Assembly: GCA_021397835.1 (NCBI GenBank)
Contig: JAJFZO010000113.1
Span: 372,001 to 436,000 of the forward strand
DNA length: 64,000 nt
Direction of reading: 5' to 3'
Source: Moringa oleifera
Lineage: Eukaryota > Streptophyta > Magnoliopsida > Brassicales > Moringaceae
Below, piece after piece: positions 35,477-50,191 of the stretch (the stretch's first letter is position 1; each line of letters starts with the position of its first letter). Made by a program: the position numbers and the translations under genes. The notes under the pieces were generated by a model. That model worked only from the letters and a program-made list of their open reading frames with translations, did not search any database and was not told where the DNA came from.

Positions 35477-38214
35477 TCAATTGATGCATGTTTTAAAAAT
35501 TTTTTAAAAATCAAAAAATATTTTGAACTCTTTAAAAACTTGGAGATGCTCGTGTATCAGGTTCAATGTTGATTATTAAACTGACGAATCGACCCAACTA
35601 GTATCTATAAGTGTTGTACTTTTATCTTTGATAACTTAACAAGAAACAACGAGAGTGCGAAAGATTATACATAAAAATCAAATATTGTATGGCCTTTCTA
35701 CCACTTATTTCCAGTAACTTCGCTCCCGCGTTATCTATACTTTTCATATCTATATTCATCTTAATTCTTTCTTTTCATTTCATGTGTTTAGCTTCTCAGT
35801 TTGTTCACTTGTGTGTGCTTTCTACTTTGTTCCTTCCTTTATGATTCCCATGACATGTTTTCCTTTTCTAAAATCATTACAACTTTGAAGGAGAAAGATA
35901 ATAAATTACAGATTAGGTTATTACCATCATTTCTTGTAATGTCTTAAACTCTCCTCCTGCCACAGTTCGTCTTGGGCCACCAAGGCCTTTCATGGGGTTG
36001 AAGGCTTGCTGGACTATGCCTTCTTAATGGGGCTGTTAGGATTTTCTTGGATATGTGCTTCTTTTGGGTCCATCGGATGTTTTTAAGCCTTGGGCTTTAA
36101 AAGTGGTTAGATTTATATCTAACAATTACACTGATTTTTTATAAATAAATTTTATATTATTTACATTTTTTAATAAAATTTTTATAATATTGTCGCTCCA
36201 TCTTCTTACCAGTTCACTTCGCTTCTGATATGTTCATATTTTCTCTGACAGGTATGGTAGACCACCTTTTTCCGTTGTCTTATAAGATGGAGTCAAATGG
36301 TCCTTTCTTTTTCGTCCAACTGATCCCAACCTTCTACTTTGATTCCCAATCTACCTTAAGAGATATTACTACCCTTCTGTACGTTTCAATCTCTGTATCT
36401 ATGGTGGTGGTTTATCTGTATCTACACTCTTCTGTATGTTTCAAATCCATTTTTTATTTTAATTTTTTTAAATAATAATTTAAATTAAAAATTTTATATA
36501 ATAAATCTTAATTTAAAATTTTTTATAAATGTAAGTAAATATACAAGATATTACTACAAAAAATTTTATAAATTTTTTAATTTTAAAAATAATTTTTTAT
36601 GAATTATTAAAATTTTTAACAATGTAATTTTTTTAAAAAAAATGTATACTCAAAAAAGTTATGAATTTCTTTTATGATAGTAATTTGAGTTTTTTCTTTT
36701 AAGTTTATGAAAAATTTCAAATTAAAATTTGTTTTATAAAATTTCTAATTTAAGTTTTTTATAAAAATTAAAAATAAAGATTAATTGAAACAAAATTGAT
36801 ATTTCACACATAAAATTGGTAAAAAAAAGTTATAAAAACATAAATAATATAAAATTTTATTTTAATATGTACTTTTTCTTTCATTTAGATGCACATTTTT
36901 TAACAATTATTGTTAAGGCCGGAGAAAAGCAAGAAATTGAGCTTGCTAATGACAACTTTAGACTCCTAAAATAAGTTACAAGGTTGTTCGATTGTGATTT
37001 ATCCCCATAATATGGTGTAGTAGACTTTTTAATGATAAATTGAAAAACTAAATGAATTTAGTGATCATGAATGGATCTAAAAACCTTCTAAGAATGAGAT
37101 CAACTTACAAATTGAATTCACCAGTTAAGGGACATCAATATGTTTAACTCATTAAACAAGTCAATGAATATATTTTATTCACTTACTTTGACATGAATTT
37201 TCTTCAAAATTTTAATTGTACAAGACAAATCGATTTAGCCAATAAAATTCTTCAAAATATTTTAAAATAAAATTATAAAGTCACATGTTCTATGAACTGT
37301 TTGAAAAACTAACACTAAGAAAACTTGTAAAAACTTACAAATTTAATATTTATTCTCATGATAAAATATTATTAAACAGTTTATTTGTTTATTTTCTCTT
37401 CAATAAATTTTGATATATTTTTTTAAATTTTTGTTGTAATGGCATCCGCATTACCTCATCCACTTGAAGGTTTGGCGCCCCCTATCTTCGTTATCTTTAA
37501 CTTGATTTTTATTTTCCAATGAGATTTTTTAAAAAATATATATTTATCATTATAAAGAAAAAATGATATAAATTTTTGATTACCTCATACTATCAAATTT
37601 AAAAAATTACTACAAAAAACTACAAAAGTGGTTCAAATATTTTCTCCCGCAAGAACATTAGAAGCCCTTCAAGTGATTCCTTACCCAATTCCACTCACCA
37701 AACTTATACAACCAATTCATTTTGTTATATCCATATATCTTAAAATTTGATCCATTTATACTTGTAAATTTATGTTACATAAGCTAATGTTCACATAAGA
37801 CCAAAAGATTAATATGTATGGTTGCCTACATTTACACTAGCATATGCCCTCGGGCTTTTGGGTACCATAAAGTCAGAAAAAGATGACATCAACTAATACA
37901 AAATGAAAAGCAAATCGAAGTGAATCACAACATGGAAAAGGAAAATGGAAAAGAAAATGAAAAGAGCACATTCAAGCAATTAAATAAAACCGGAATCCCA
38001 AGTTCTACAACTAGTAGGGTGAATCCATTAACATTCAATGTCTCCAAGAAAACATGTCGAACATGAAAGTCTTATAAAAATAAATAAATAAATGAAACAT
38101 GACAGAACAAGATTCATAAGCAACAAACAGAAGAAAAGATAAAATCCTAATTCTGTATTGAGTTAACTTAGCATATACACAGGTAGAATTCCACATGTAT
38201 AGCATAATAATTCA
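35477..38214. other. AT-rich spacer
   Basis: No gene is supported. A GC-richer patch at about 35960-36110 and a plus-strand open frame at 36230-36475 have no recognisable motif. Long A/T homopolymer stretches dominate 36470-36900. Confidence 0.4.
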
Positions 38215-38520
38215 AGCATCTGCTTCCAAAGAATGCTTCGAACTATCAGGTGCCTGATTTACATGAAAATGGACAAATGAATATTTTACAGTGTACATCC
38301 ATGGAACTGTGCTGCACAACAGAAACAGATATTACATCTAAAGCTTCATAATGGAAAAGAATAGCATATGAAAGAGACAGAAAGAGAACATAATTAACCT
38401 AATGATGCACCTGTTGTTCAACAATGTCTAACATAGCATTGGATTCCATCGGCATCTCAATGATTCTTTTAGCATACAAGTCACCCATGTCACCTCGGCA
38501 AACTCATTTTTAAGCATACG
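38215..38520 (-). other. Unassigned exon-like sequence downstream of the SMC3 pseudogene
   Basis: On the minus strand one frame from about 38506 reads RGDMGDLYAKRIIEMPMESN and then AMLDIVEQQ. A second block near 38255-38215 reads APDSSKHSLEADA followed by a stop. The composition and the splice-like gap between them suggest the last two exons of another decayed gene. I could not name it. Confidence 0.3.
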
Positions 38521-39802
38521 AATACAGAAATTTGGCAAATGTTACACCCTAATTGGTACTGTGAGACGGTCATGCTCAATAAAATCTAATGCAATTTCCT
38601 TGAAGACAACATTGACACAGCTCACCCTATGTTTAAGTGTCACCCCACATATCTTGTCAGCAACTTTCACAAGCTCAAGGTGAAACGTCGTCGTCATAAA
38701 TTGAGTGTTTGCCATGTCTGCCAGCCGACGAACCATATCTATAAGAGAAGTAATTGAGGACTTCCTAATTCCAGGATTCTCATCAGAATGAAGTGACAGT
38801 TAAAAACAAAAGCAAATGATAGCAAGCATTTAAAGAACGATTGCTTTTGTTATAGCCACCACATGCAAAGTCAAGACTGCTTAAGAATTGTCACAAGGCT
38901 ACCTAATGCTTTTATCTAACATACCGCGTACTGACTTCCATACTACTCCAGCTTTTAGTTTGCTCATTGCATATCCTAACAAGAAGGATCTAGTAGTCAT
39001 CCAGAACTACATCATCTTTGCTTGAGGAGGGCCTCGATAAAATCTACATTAAGATGATTTATTACCACTTTTCTTTTTTTTTTTTCTGCTCTCCGCTAGT
39101 TAATTGTCATTGGATGATGAGTAAAATAATCTTTAGCCCTTAATAGTTCTTTAACCTTCACCACTTTAGTATCTAATCTAGCATTTGATGCGTGGGGAAT
39201 GAAGGGAAGAGATATGAGGAGAGTTGAACACTATGGGAGTCATGCAGGGATTATGGTGTTTCCTTATTCTTCCTACTGACATCATTGCGACTTCTTTGCC
39301 ATGTGTTCAAGTTAAAGGAATAGGTAAAAAGTTGGCACCTTAATAGGCCACCAGCAAATCAGAGACAAAGGCAATCTTCGGTCCCAAAATAAAGTATATC
39401 TAGCATTATTTTTACTTCGCACTCCACAAAGAAGCTATGAGGCTGTTTGGTCTGTCAGACCTGAATCAGCAGTGGAAGAGGAATAAACCCTAGTTCAAAA
39501 TACTTTCAACATTCATCTAGCTCAGAAACAATTTTATCAGTTGGCAGATGCTGTGTACAAAGATTGTGTATTCATGAAGAAAAGTATGGTCTATGGTCTC
39601 AAAATATGAACCTGAGTCCCATCACATGCAAATTTTCTAACACAAACCTGACCTCCTGCATTATTCTAGTTATGGAGGACCTGAACTTTAAAAGTCATGA
39701 GCACTCAAGTTCAGGAGACAATCCTAACCTATCATCAAATATTCAACCAAAACAGCAATTTGAATTTTGACTTTTCATTTTCCTATATGTTTTTGCATGA
39801 CT

Positions 39803-39999
39803 AAAAAAAAAAAAAGAAAAACTGAGACATCAGAGTTAGGGAACTGACTAACAGATGACTAAGGGATGGGTAACTCATCCTACTCAAACCCTAAATTCAA
39901 TGACCAGGAAAAAACTCAGTGACTCCGACAGAATTCGAAACCTGAACCTGGCCTACAAGTTTGACACTTGCTTGCCAATAGGCTGGACCCCTCAGAGTT
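39803..39999 (-). mobile_element. tRNA-derived SINE with poly(T) tail and 15-bp target-site duplications
   Basis: The insertion is bounded by the identical direct repeats TGTTTTTGCATGACT at 39788-39802 and 40000-40014. Read on the minus strand it starts AACTCTGAGGGGTCCAGCC and has an A-box-like CCAGCCTATTGGCAAG (plus 39971-39986). A B box GGTTTCGAATTC (plus 39931-39942) follows, and it ends in CTCAGTTTTTC plus a T run. The length of 197 bp, the pol III boxes and the poly(T) tail fit plant SINEs of the Au-like kind. It sits in an intron of the SMC3 pseudogene. Confidence 0.88.
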
Positions 40000-40844
40000 T
40001 GTTTTTGCATGACTTATGTTGATACTTTTCGTTAAGACCAGGAAAAGGGCACCAACATGGTGAAATAAAGCTCAAAATCTTCATTTCCCTGCTCAACTTC
40101 AGCTTGATTAGACGAACACATTTTGATAAGATTCACTAGCAAGTGACTAACATAAGTTTTGAATCTCCAACAACACAAATAATTTGCATTAAACCAAAAA
40201 AATGATAAATTGTAGATATAGATTATGATATCTATTGAAAAACCAGAATCATCATATAAATTTCATCTTTGACACAACATTTCTAAATGAAATATATCAA
40301 TTAAGGATGCCAGTGATTCAAAATCATAAAAATGCAAAGGTCCCATAAAAATTATGAAGGATTTTAAGCTAAAGTAATTATTATCTCCATGCACAAATAT
40401 ATGTGAAAGCAAGTTTTTTTTTATGACCATGTACTTTTGTCATACATGAAAAACTAGACCATTATACACGCAATTTTTAGCGAAAATGTAAAACACTTTC
40501 CTAGAAAGCTGCTTTTAGTGGTTGTACTTCAACTACCCATGAAGACAAGGAGCTAAAAGCAATCCTCTGTGAAGCAGGTGAGAGAGCAATAGAGGTAGTA
40601 AGCCTTTCGTGATACCTTCAGGGTCCTACATCACCTTGTCAATGGGGTTATATGCTATATTTGTATGAAACCTTATTGTACCTATTTTGGTTGGGTCACA
40701 ATGTAGGAGCAACGACATTTATATAGTAATCCAATGGAATATTCAAGAGACTGTCATTTGCCCTAGCAACCAAATGACACACGAAAGGTAGGATCCAGGT
40801 TAGGACCCATATTGGATAAAGTGGGTCAAGCACATGGGTAATCA

Positions 40845-41048
<204 letters not shown>

Positions 41049-41838
41049 CTATATGGCAAAAATTAACCCGAGGGCTATAATAGTTTTCTGACCCCAAGAC
41101 AATTGCTTCATTGACTGTGTCTCTCCTTGCCCAGCGAAAGAAACCTGTAAAATACTATCGGACTTGGTACACAACTCATGAAAATATAAATCATAGTTTT
41201 CGTTGGATTCAATAATGAAGTCTAGATTGTTAGCCATATGTACCTGCACTTTCACACCAGTGTACTTCTCAACAGTCCCCTTTAAGTCTGCTTCACGAGG
41301 TCCATCATCATTGTGTTCATCATCACTATGATCACGATCCTAAAGAGGGAACCAAAACTATAAATTTACCAACTTAATAGATTTACCAAAATGTTAGTTC
41401 CAAGTTCTCATGAATTAGATGGCGAACTGACATTGAGAAAAAAGAAGTGGCAAAGGGAAGCACATAAATAATAGAGGCACTCCATATTTATAAAATATAT
41501 TTGAAAATTTTTTTCCCCAATTTGACAAGCTCATTAGCATCAAACATGAGTTCACTCAACTTAGGTTAATCAACATGTTTGGATCCTTAAACAGTCCCAA
41601 TTACTAAGTTCACATGGACACGTATATCATGATGACAAGTACAATGAATCAAATACTACAATTCTAATTAAGAAAAAAAAATCTAGCTAACAACATGAAG
41701 AATCAACAAATTTCTTGTCTTATACAAGATAACACACATGAAATCTGGGACATTAAATTACAGATTTTTCTTTTATTTTTCAATTGTGAATGTATTCCAT
41801 GCCACCAGTGTTATAACTTCAAAGATAACTAACAGGGG

Positions 41839-41968
41839 TGACCACTCAAAAACTCCCACATTAGGTATGTGTTGGGGAAATTGGACCCTATAAGAGTAAT
41901 AGGTCCCTCCATCAACCACGCCAAACTTTCGGATGTGATACCTTGACCTGTTACAATGGTATGAAAGC
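41839..41968 (+). mobile_element. Possible TRIM-type LTR end with tRNA-Met primer-binding site
   Basis: TGGTATGAAAGC at 41957-41968 differs at two positions from the initiator-tRNA primer site TGGTATCAGAGC and follows a possible LTR end (TTACA at 41951-41955). The 117 bp before it start TGACCACTCAAAAACTCCCACATT, resembling short plant TRIM LTRs with a CCCACAT motif. No second LTR was found, so only one end may survive. Confidence 0.4.
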
Positions 41969-44892
41969 TGATTCAGGCCATTGTCTGAGTCTTACAAAGC
42001 ACCCACAATAGGAAATACCACCCCAACCCAACCCATAACAATCACCAGGTAGCAGTTGCCTACATTAGTCGATGCAAGTTCCTTCAACTCAACATCAATA
42101 CATCTAAGTTTCTTTTTTCAAAAAAAAAATCTGGAAACAACTATGACCTTTAGAAGAATTAATGCCTCCAAAATTCTATAAACCTTTTGAATTGCCTAGA
42201 AATTTCAGTGGTTCCCCTGTGCTTAGCGAATTGCCTATGGTTCCCCTGTGCCGATAATTGACACTACATTTTAGTTTCACTATCAGCTTTTATAAAATGG
42301 CTAGATTTCAGGCAAAAGAATTAAGTTAGAGCAAATATCAACTGAACCATTTTAACAATTGTGCATGCAAAAACTAAACTATAGGTTAATGAAAAATCAA
42401 GAAACTTTTTGGATTGAATGGGATAGGAATATTTGTGAATTTAACATACAACTATCACTAGATATCTTATAGATTTATCACCCAAGTGCAAGTCCCCCAC
42501 AATATGACCTTACAATATAACAAATATTAAAATACTAATGGTGTTAAACATTACATCACTTTTATGGTATGAAACACTACATGATCGGCTTTATACTTTT
42601 ATGTTATTAGAGATTTACTGAACTCTCTCCATATACTTTTTTGTTATAGCGAACATACAAATTAAATTTATTTCATTTTATAAAAATATTTACATCAGAA
42701 TTTTCAAAAAAACTCATTGTAATCTAATTTAACAAATATAACTTTTCCTAGTACATGATAAGGTTCTGCTTTTCATTCTTTTCTCCTTCCTTTGGTTAGA
42801 CTAAAGGCATCTGAGAAGGAATATGGTACTAGATTTCCTGTTCTGTTATTATACTTGTTACTAGATAGAAGCAGGGAGGAAAACTGAAACAAATATTGCA
42901 ACAAGTTGATGTTATCATAATGAATGTGACTAGCAAAAGAATCACGGAATTGAATCACATATTATAGAATCAGTAATATTCATAAAATGCATCCATTTTC
43001 CATGTCTGACCATGTAGAAAATTTATAAATATAATATTGTTTATATCTTAAGAAGCTAATGGATCGTAGAACTCACTGTACAAGGTAAAACAATAGATAA
43101 TACAGGAACAATGGAAAGCCACTCATGGTACCCTTCACATCTCAACAACTATGCCCATATGACGGTTGAACCCCGAAGAATCAGGACATGGAAATAGAGA
43201 GAGTGGGAGGGAGAGATAAGACTTATTCAAGGAAGTAGCTATGCAATTTGTAATTTCTTTTTGGGAAGGAAGACAAAAGGCTTGCAAGGAAAACTAATGC
43301 ACCTTGAATACCATCTTTGCTTCCAAAGAGAAAATGAAGACATCAAAATGAAATTAACATGATTTCTCATTTATAAAAAGCATCAGATGAGTATGATAAA
43401 GTGCATCCTTTAAACAAATCACTATGTAAACTTACTTGCACCATATTAGAAGGGAGAACTCGTTCAAGATCATCAATTTCCTTTTGAAGCCATTTGTCAC
43501 TAGCACCTTTACTAGAAAATTGGGTAGTATGACCTTGCTTTTGATAAAGAATGCTAAGATGTTTTTGACGCGCCATGATCCTACATATCACAAGTAGAAA
43601 CATAAATATAAAAACCTGCCAGGAAGCTTTCTCTCAAGGAGAAAAAAACAAATATTGTCTTTCTAGGTTGATTGTTGCTATACATCAGCAGAGATGTTGC
43701 TGCAACTGCAACATGGAAACCAAAAGGAAAAGAAAGATGAAAATGAAAGAAGGCAGCTAAAAGATCAAAAAGGAAAGCCAAAGCAGACCTGTTCTCCTAA
43801 TGAAGAATAAGAATATATCATATGTTTTGCAATCACATCTAAGCTAAGGCAACCATCAGATCTTCATTTAGATAATTAGGAGCACCCATACACTTACAAA
43901 TATAAGATTTCACTTAGATAGAGGTGTGTTACTGTAGTAGATGACGATTCTCATTTAAAATTAATTTATAGTTATATATTTTTGACATAACCTTTTGTTA
44001 TCTCTTTCTTCTTTATGACTTGGCTTTCATACAAAGGACTAATTTATTCAAGCTCCTTAGTAGAGTCCTTTATTTCTCTCTGTAATATATGCAGTTGTTT
44101 CATTGCATCATCCTGAAACATGTAACAGTAAATTGGTAGGTTTAATATCCTTATCCTATAAAAATTTATCTCTAAACATACACATAATTGCATGCATGCA
44201 TGCATCTATGTCCATGAGGACATATGGATGCATGGATACATGGATACATCTATGTAATTATGAATCCATGTAGTCATGTATGCATGTGTAAATATATACA
44301 ATAGCATTCATCAAATCTATACTTTAGCTTGAATATTCCTCGAAATCCTCTCTTAAAGGTTTCTCACATCAAGTTCAAGTTCTGTCTGCTTCTTTATTGC
44401 TTCAGATTGTTGTGCTTTTATGGCTTATTTTTCTTTATTCAAACTTTGGACCTCTTTTGTTAACTTTTTCAAACTTTCATCTAAGTCCTTGGACTTCTTA
44501 TGGGCATCTAGCACACTATTATACATTCTCACTGAAGTCTCAGAAACCTTGTTTCGAGCCTCTTCCACCTGAATCAAGGAAGAAAGGTTGGCCTTAAAAC
44601 CAGCTCCATATATATAGTTTAAGGGGAAAAAAAAAGTTATCAGCACAATAGGCCTAGGAGACAGTTTGTAGATTGAATATCCTAGCAAAAATACAAGAAA
44701 TTTAGTACACATAATCATAAGCAATTAGGCTTATTCCATGTTGCAGTACCATACTGTATCGATACAAGAACTAGGAAGGTACAATGAAAAAAGAGGAGCA
44801 CAAATTACAACGCTAAACATCTATCTTTAACTCAAATCTTGAAATTTATACTTTTGTCAAATCAGAAACAAATAAAGATTTACATGTTTTTA

Positions 44893-44995
44893 TTTTTTTA
44901 GCAGGAGATTCACTGCTTTTTTTATCAGGAAGTTCACTCTTTTTTTTCCCCTTATCAAGAGATTTACACTTTTTTTTATCAGGAGATTTAAACTT
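44893..44995. repeat. Short T-rich tandem repeat in SMC3 pseudogene intron
   Basis: Four degenerate units of the form TTTTTTATCAGGAGATTCAC, about 25-33 bp each. TGCATG-type microsatellite sequence also occurs nearby at 44190-44300. Confidence 0.7.
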
Positions 44996-47900
44996 ATTTA
45001 AATTCCAAGCAAACTACAATATGAAGAAACAGATCACCGTACATGAATAAATCAAATGCCAAAATGCATATTGAGATAAGGCATTTCATTATCTTTTTTC
45101 CACTTATATTATGTAGATACAAAGCAGGGCACAACATCTGAAATACCATACATGACTATCGACTGCTAGTCAAAAAGCAAAAGAAACTCAAAATCTCTTT
45201 ATGTCATGAAACTAACCATACATCACAAGACAAGTGTATGTTACTATTATCTTCTAAATGCCATAACTTACTTTTTTATACCTTGCGTGCAGCAAATTCC
45301 TTATGCAATCTGTTTAAGGGCATTGTGAGAACAAAATTATGTGAAGCAACTCCTGAAAATGAAGAAAATAGATTCTCAAACAATCATCATATTGAACTTT
45401 CATATTAAATGCTAGAACAGATGGACATCGAGACTATATGTAACAGAAAAATCTTTTTCAGAATATTTTTAATAAATCAAAATTTTAAGTAATATCTGCA
45501 TTACTTCTTTTTTCCTTTTTTAATGGCAAAGTCAAATAAATTTGACCTTTTGAAACGAGTCCATTATTTGTTTCCTTTGGTCACCGAGAAATTATAATTA
45601 TTATAATGTACATCAATCTATTTTTTAGAGCATACACCATAACTACATTAACAATGATAAGGGGTAAGTTTTAGTATCCAATTTATACCTGTCAAATATC
45701 CATTAAACATCATACTAAACATCATATTGGACAACCCTTAGATAATTAGGGATGTTCTAAGATCAAACATTGGTGGTCCAAAGTGGTGAAACTACATATG
45801 GAGCTCTAGTGTTTTGAATTTATTTGACTGAGAAGCAAATAAGTTTTAGAAAATAAAACTAATTAGGAACTGAAATAGGTTTCATACAGATAAAGGTCAG
45901 GCATCAAATATTCTTCAAGATAAGACTAGAATAAAGGGAAAACATTGGAGGATTCCTTAGGATAAAGATATTCAAACTTCTACTAAAAATTTCATACAAC
46001 ATCTATGACAGGAAAAGATTAAGTATAAAATAACTTTGAGATGAACTAGATCAAAGGAAACATGGACCATGTGATGTTGATGAGGAGAAATAAAATGATT
46101 CTTTCAAGCACAAACGATGTTTTTAAGCAGAAAAGCATATTAGTGAAAAGTATGCACATTACACTACCAGAAAATCCATATCTAATGCAACATAATTCTG
46201 TTTTTTTAATAAAAAAAGAAAAACAAAGAGATCAAAGTAATATATGTTGAGTACCAAGGCGATGCTGCCTTGTAGAGTTTATTAGTTAGGTGGATAGTAA
46301 GAGTTATAAAAACTCCACCACATCTATCCCATCTACACCATAGTTACCCGTCACCCAAAAGTTCATAGCAGTCCCCATCTACCCTTGATCAATCCAGTAG
46401 AGTTTCCAAGCCCTCAAAAGCTCTTTTGGTCTTGCCCCTCAACACCATCCAAATAATAGCTAAGGGCTTTAGACACACGGATAGCCTTCCAGGATTCCAA
46501 CTCCTCCATAACTGAATCAAAAACCACACACTGCTGCTCCAAAACTGAAAGTGCACTGTTCCAAATACTCATGCAACATAATTTGCCACCGAGTAAAATT
46601 ATCTCATGGTTTGAGAACAAATAATTATACAAAAGGTTGCTTATGTTTTGGCATTTCTTATAAAAACAATAATGCAATTATTTTTATAATTTTCAAAAAT
46701 TGGAGCAATACCAATAACTATGGATACTGGTACTGAACAACTAACAGGGGCATTCTGCAGTCGTAAACAATATCTCAAGACCATAACCGCTGGTGGTGGA
46801 ATAGTTAAAAAAAAGGTCACAAGCAACAAGAAAGTCTTACCTATAGTTGAAGGCTTGAACTTATTGCCAGAATGACTTCTGCCCATGAAGCTTACATTTT
46901 TGGACTAAATAAAAATTCTTTTAGGAAGGAAAACAGTTATCGAATTATTTTCTTTAGTTACAATATACACTGAAAATGTGAAAAAGTTGCCGAAAGTTAG
47001 TTCCTTCCAAACATATGAAGGTTCACAAAGAGGAGTAATTAGATTAAAAAGCATCAATTTTGTTATATATTACAGGGCAAATTAAGGGGAAGGCCTCACA
47101 GATCACAGAGTTGAGACATGCACATATAAACTAGCATATCAACAATAACATTCTAATTAAGGTTAAGTCAGAATATCTAGAAGTTCAGTTTTATTTATGC
47201 TACAAGATGCTAACATCTATAACATGTCCAGACATTTTGTTCTTTATCTTTTTTGTGGTATGGTAACACTTTTCTAAATATTTGACTTACTTAACAAACC
47301 AAAAAGGTAAAGAAGCATATCCAAGGATATAAGAAGTGATCACAAATCAAAAAGATGTCTTCATGGAAATTTTTCTAAGTGACAAAGCCACCTGCACCAA
47401 CAATTAGCAGCAATATTCCCCAATGAACAAATAAATTGAAGACATTTGATATGACACTCATCAAACCTACATTTAAGACTTCCATGGCAGTTAAAACAGG
47501 AAGAACTGTTGGAATGTGCACTAACTTCAATTTCTTTAATGTTCGGTATTTTCTTAATTATGATTTGGTGTGCTATTTCCTTTTTTTTTTTTTTTGGTGT
47601 TTTTTCCTATTCTAAGCAATAACATCTTGCAAACTATTCTCCTAGGAAAACTTAGATTAAGGAAAACTTAGAATACATCAAAGAAAATATGTAATTTCCA
47701 GTCTGATTGTCTCCTAAGATACATAAATTCTATTGTAATTTACAAAATCGATGTATTTTTCAGCCAATCTCCTATGGAATCACTTTCATATACGTGCAAA
47801 CATGAGTAGAACTCTAAGAGTAAACTTCCAATTAAGGGGAAAAATCAATTAGATGTCATTATTAGTTCCAGAGTCATTTACCAATACATTGTTGAGTGAC

Positions 47901-50191
47901 AAGCAAGAACTTAATAAAAGTTGAATGTGTCTGTTATAACATCATGAATCCTTAGACAAATGGACATGTAGTTGCATCCTATTGGCTATAATTTATAATA
48001 ACCAACAATAAAATTTTGAAAAGAAAAAGAACCTCTAGAGTAATCACATCAATCATTTTACTTACTATCCATAACTACAAATCTCTGTTAGTTAAACATA
48101 ATTATTGGTTGATGTGCCCAAAGGTACAACAATGCAACACTTCTAGATCGAGTATAGCAACCTTTATGATTCCAAGAATCTAAAATAAACTGATATCCTC
48201 CAATTTTTGCCAAGCATCATGAAGTTCCTTGTTATAAATGGTGTATTCCAGTGATTTCCTCTGCTTTTCAAGCGGTTGATATTTTCTCAATTCCTCTTTC
48301 TTTTCATCCAGTTCTTTTAATCTCTCATCCAAGTATTAAACGACTTGAATTATTTGCTTTCTTTTATTTCATTAAAAGAAGAAAATACGAAAAACAATAC
48401 AAACTCAAGACATATAAATACAAAAAAGATAATCTCATTGCTCAAATGCATGTCTAGACATATTGAACTAATAATGACTTGCTAGTTTCTTGCATAATTT
48501 TCAAACTCTCATGGCGTCTCTCCTCATAAACACAAGTGCCATCGATTTCCTTCAATAAATCCAAACAATCGGAATTTTTCATCAACGTCAATGAGGCTAT
48601 CTATAAAACCATCCACAATGAACAAGTAACAGGAAGGAAAAAAAAGGCAAAGTTAGATGAAAACTCCAGATAATTTTAGTGATGAAAATAAATCTCCAAA
48701 TAGAAGAAGCCTTGTACTTCCATTGCTGCACAACATAGTAAGGATTTGAGCGAGAAAACCCCGCACTTTCTAGTAAATTCATGACCTTAATTTTCTTGCA
48801 TATTGTATTATTGCATGTCATTCAATTAACAGTAACTAAGGGAAAAGATGACGAAAAAAAAAAAACACAACCATAAGTAAAGAGGATAATGTTTATTTGT
48901 CTGCAACATAAAGTACCAGATAAAAAGGCTCTGATCAAAACCAAAAAAAAAGAAAAAAGGCTTATGTGATATGCTTTCCATCCAAGAAATATTCATCCTT
49001 TTTCAACCCAATTATTCGACGCAAACATACTTCCTCCTTATCAACCTGTCAAGAGTCAAAGTAGCATATCATGCATGGGACAGTGAAGCATGCAACAGAG
49101 ACCATGCTTGGAAGGACAAACCAGTTGATGGGTTGAGGGACATCTATATGATTTTCAGGTAATATTATCTAATACCAATAACTTCTTCCACACTATAAGG
49201 AGCAACTTTGGAAAACCCACATAATTTATTAAATTAAAGCTTACATAAGAATATTAACCTTTCCAAATCACCCTCAAACCTAGGTTTCTCTACCAGAGTG
49301 GAAATAGAAATTACCAACTGAACATGCTGGAAACCTGTGAGTGTGTTTGGTCATAGGTCACGTTAAGATCTATCAAGCATTTATTACAACTTAAGAATTG
49401 GAGATGTAAAACCAACAGGTGTGAGCATGAGCAGCCTATCAGTAGACGAATGAAACTCACCCACATTTATCCCAAGACTAGAGTGCATTACAACTAAAAG
49501 GCTTTCATCCAACATCTTTCTTTACTATTACCCTATTTTATAATTCGTAAGAACTGAAAAATAATTAATCACTTAGTAGTGTAATTTACTAAGTCATTCA
49601 GCTTGTCCACCCTCACCATTTCTTTCCTGTACTCCATTCCAAAACTAAAGCCCATTGATGATATGTAGTGATGAATGTGATTATTGTGAAAAACAACAAG
49701 AAGAAAGGAAACGAATCAGCTGATAAAGAGAAAGTCATACAACAATGCTACAAAACTGATAGCTGAAGTTTAAAAGGCGAATTCTAGAAAGTTGGCTGTC
49801 AGTAATTTTTTTGATTGACAGAAGAAAAATAACATAAGAAGAAAGATCCAAGGAAAAAAAAAGCATTAACATAGTCCATGAAAGAAGGGGGGAAACAATC
49901 AGACCCATCCAACACTTTCCCTTCCCTACGCAGAAAGAAGTTAATAGGCCATTTAAACTATTATTGGATGCGATTGTCGGAATTATCAAATACAATCTCC
50001 ACAATATGCAGATAAACTTGGTGTCCTAAACCTTCCTGTTCAATTTACAAAATAATATGATTAAAGAAATGATATTAAAAGAATCAGCAAATATTAATGG
50101 TTATGTTATGACCATATATGAAGCAGTGCATGCCTATCCTCACTCTGCAAGTTTTGGAAGAGGTCACTTAAAACCAAACGAATTGCTGCAG

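Noticed and set aside
41120..41240. An apparent 33-residue insertion in the SMC3 C-terminal head domain
   Set aside because: It is bounded by GT and AG and restores the normal KVQ-VSF junction when removed, so it is an intron without stops, reported as such.
46414..46886. Minus-strand frames reading LESWKAIRVSKALSYYLDGV
   Set aside because: Protein-like but not assignable. It lies within an SMC3 pseudogene intron and may be part of an unidentified repeat. Not enough support for a feature.
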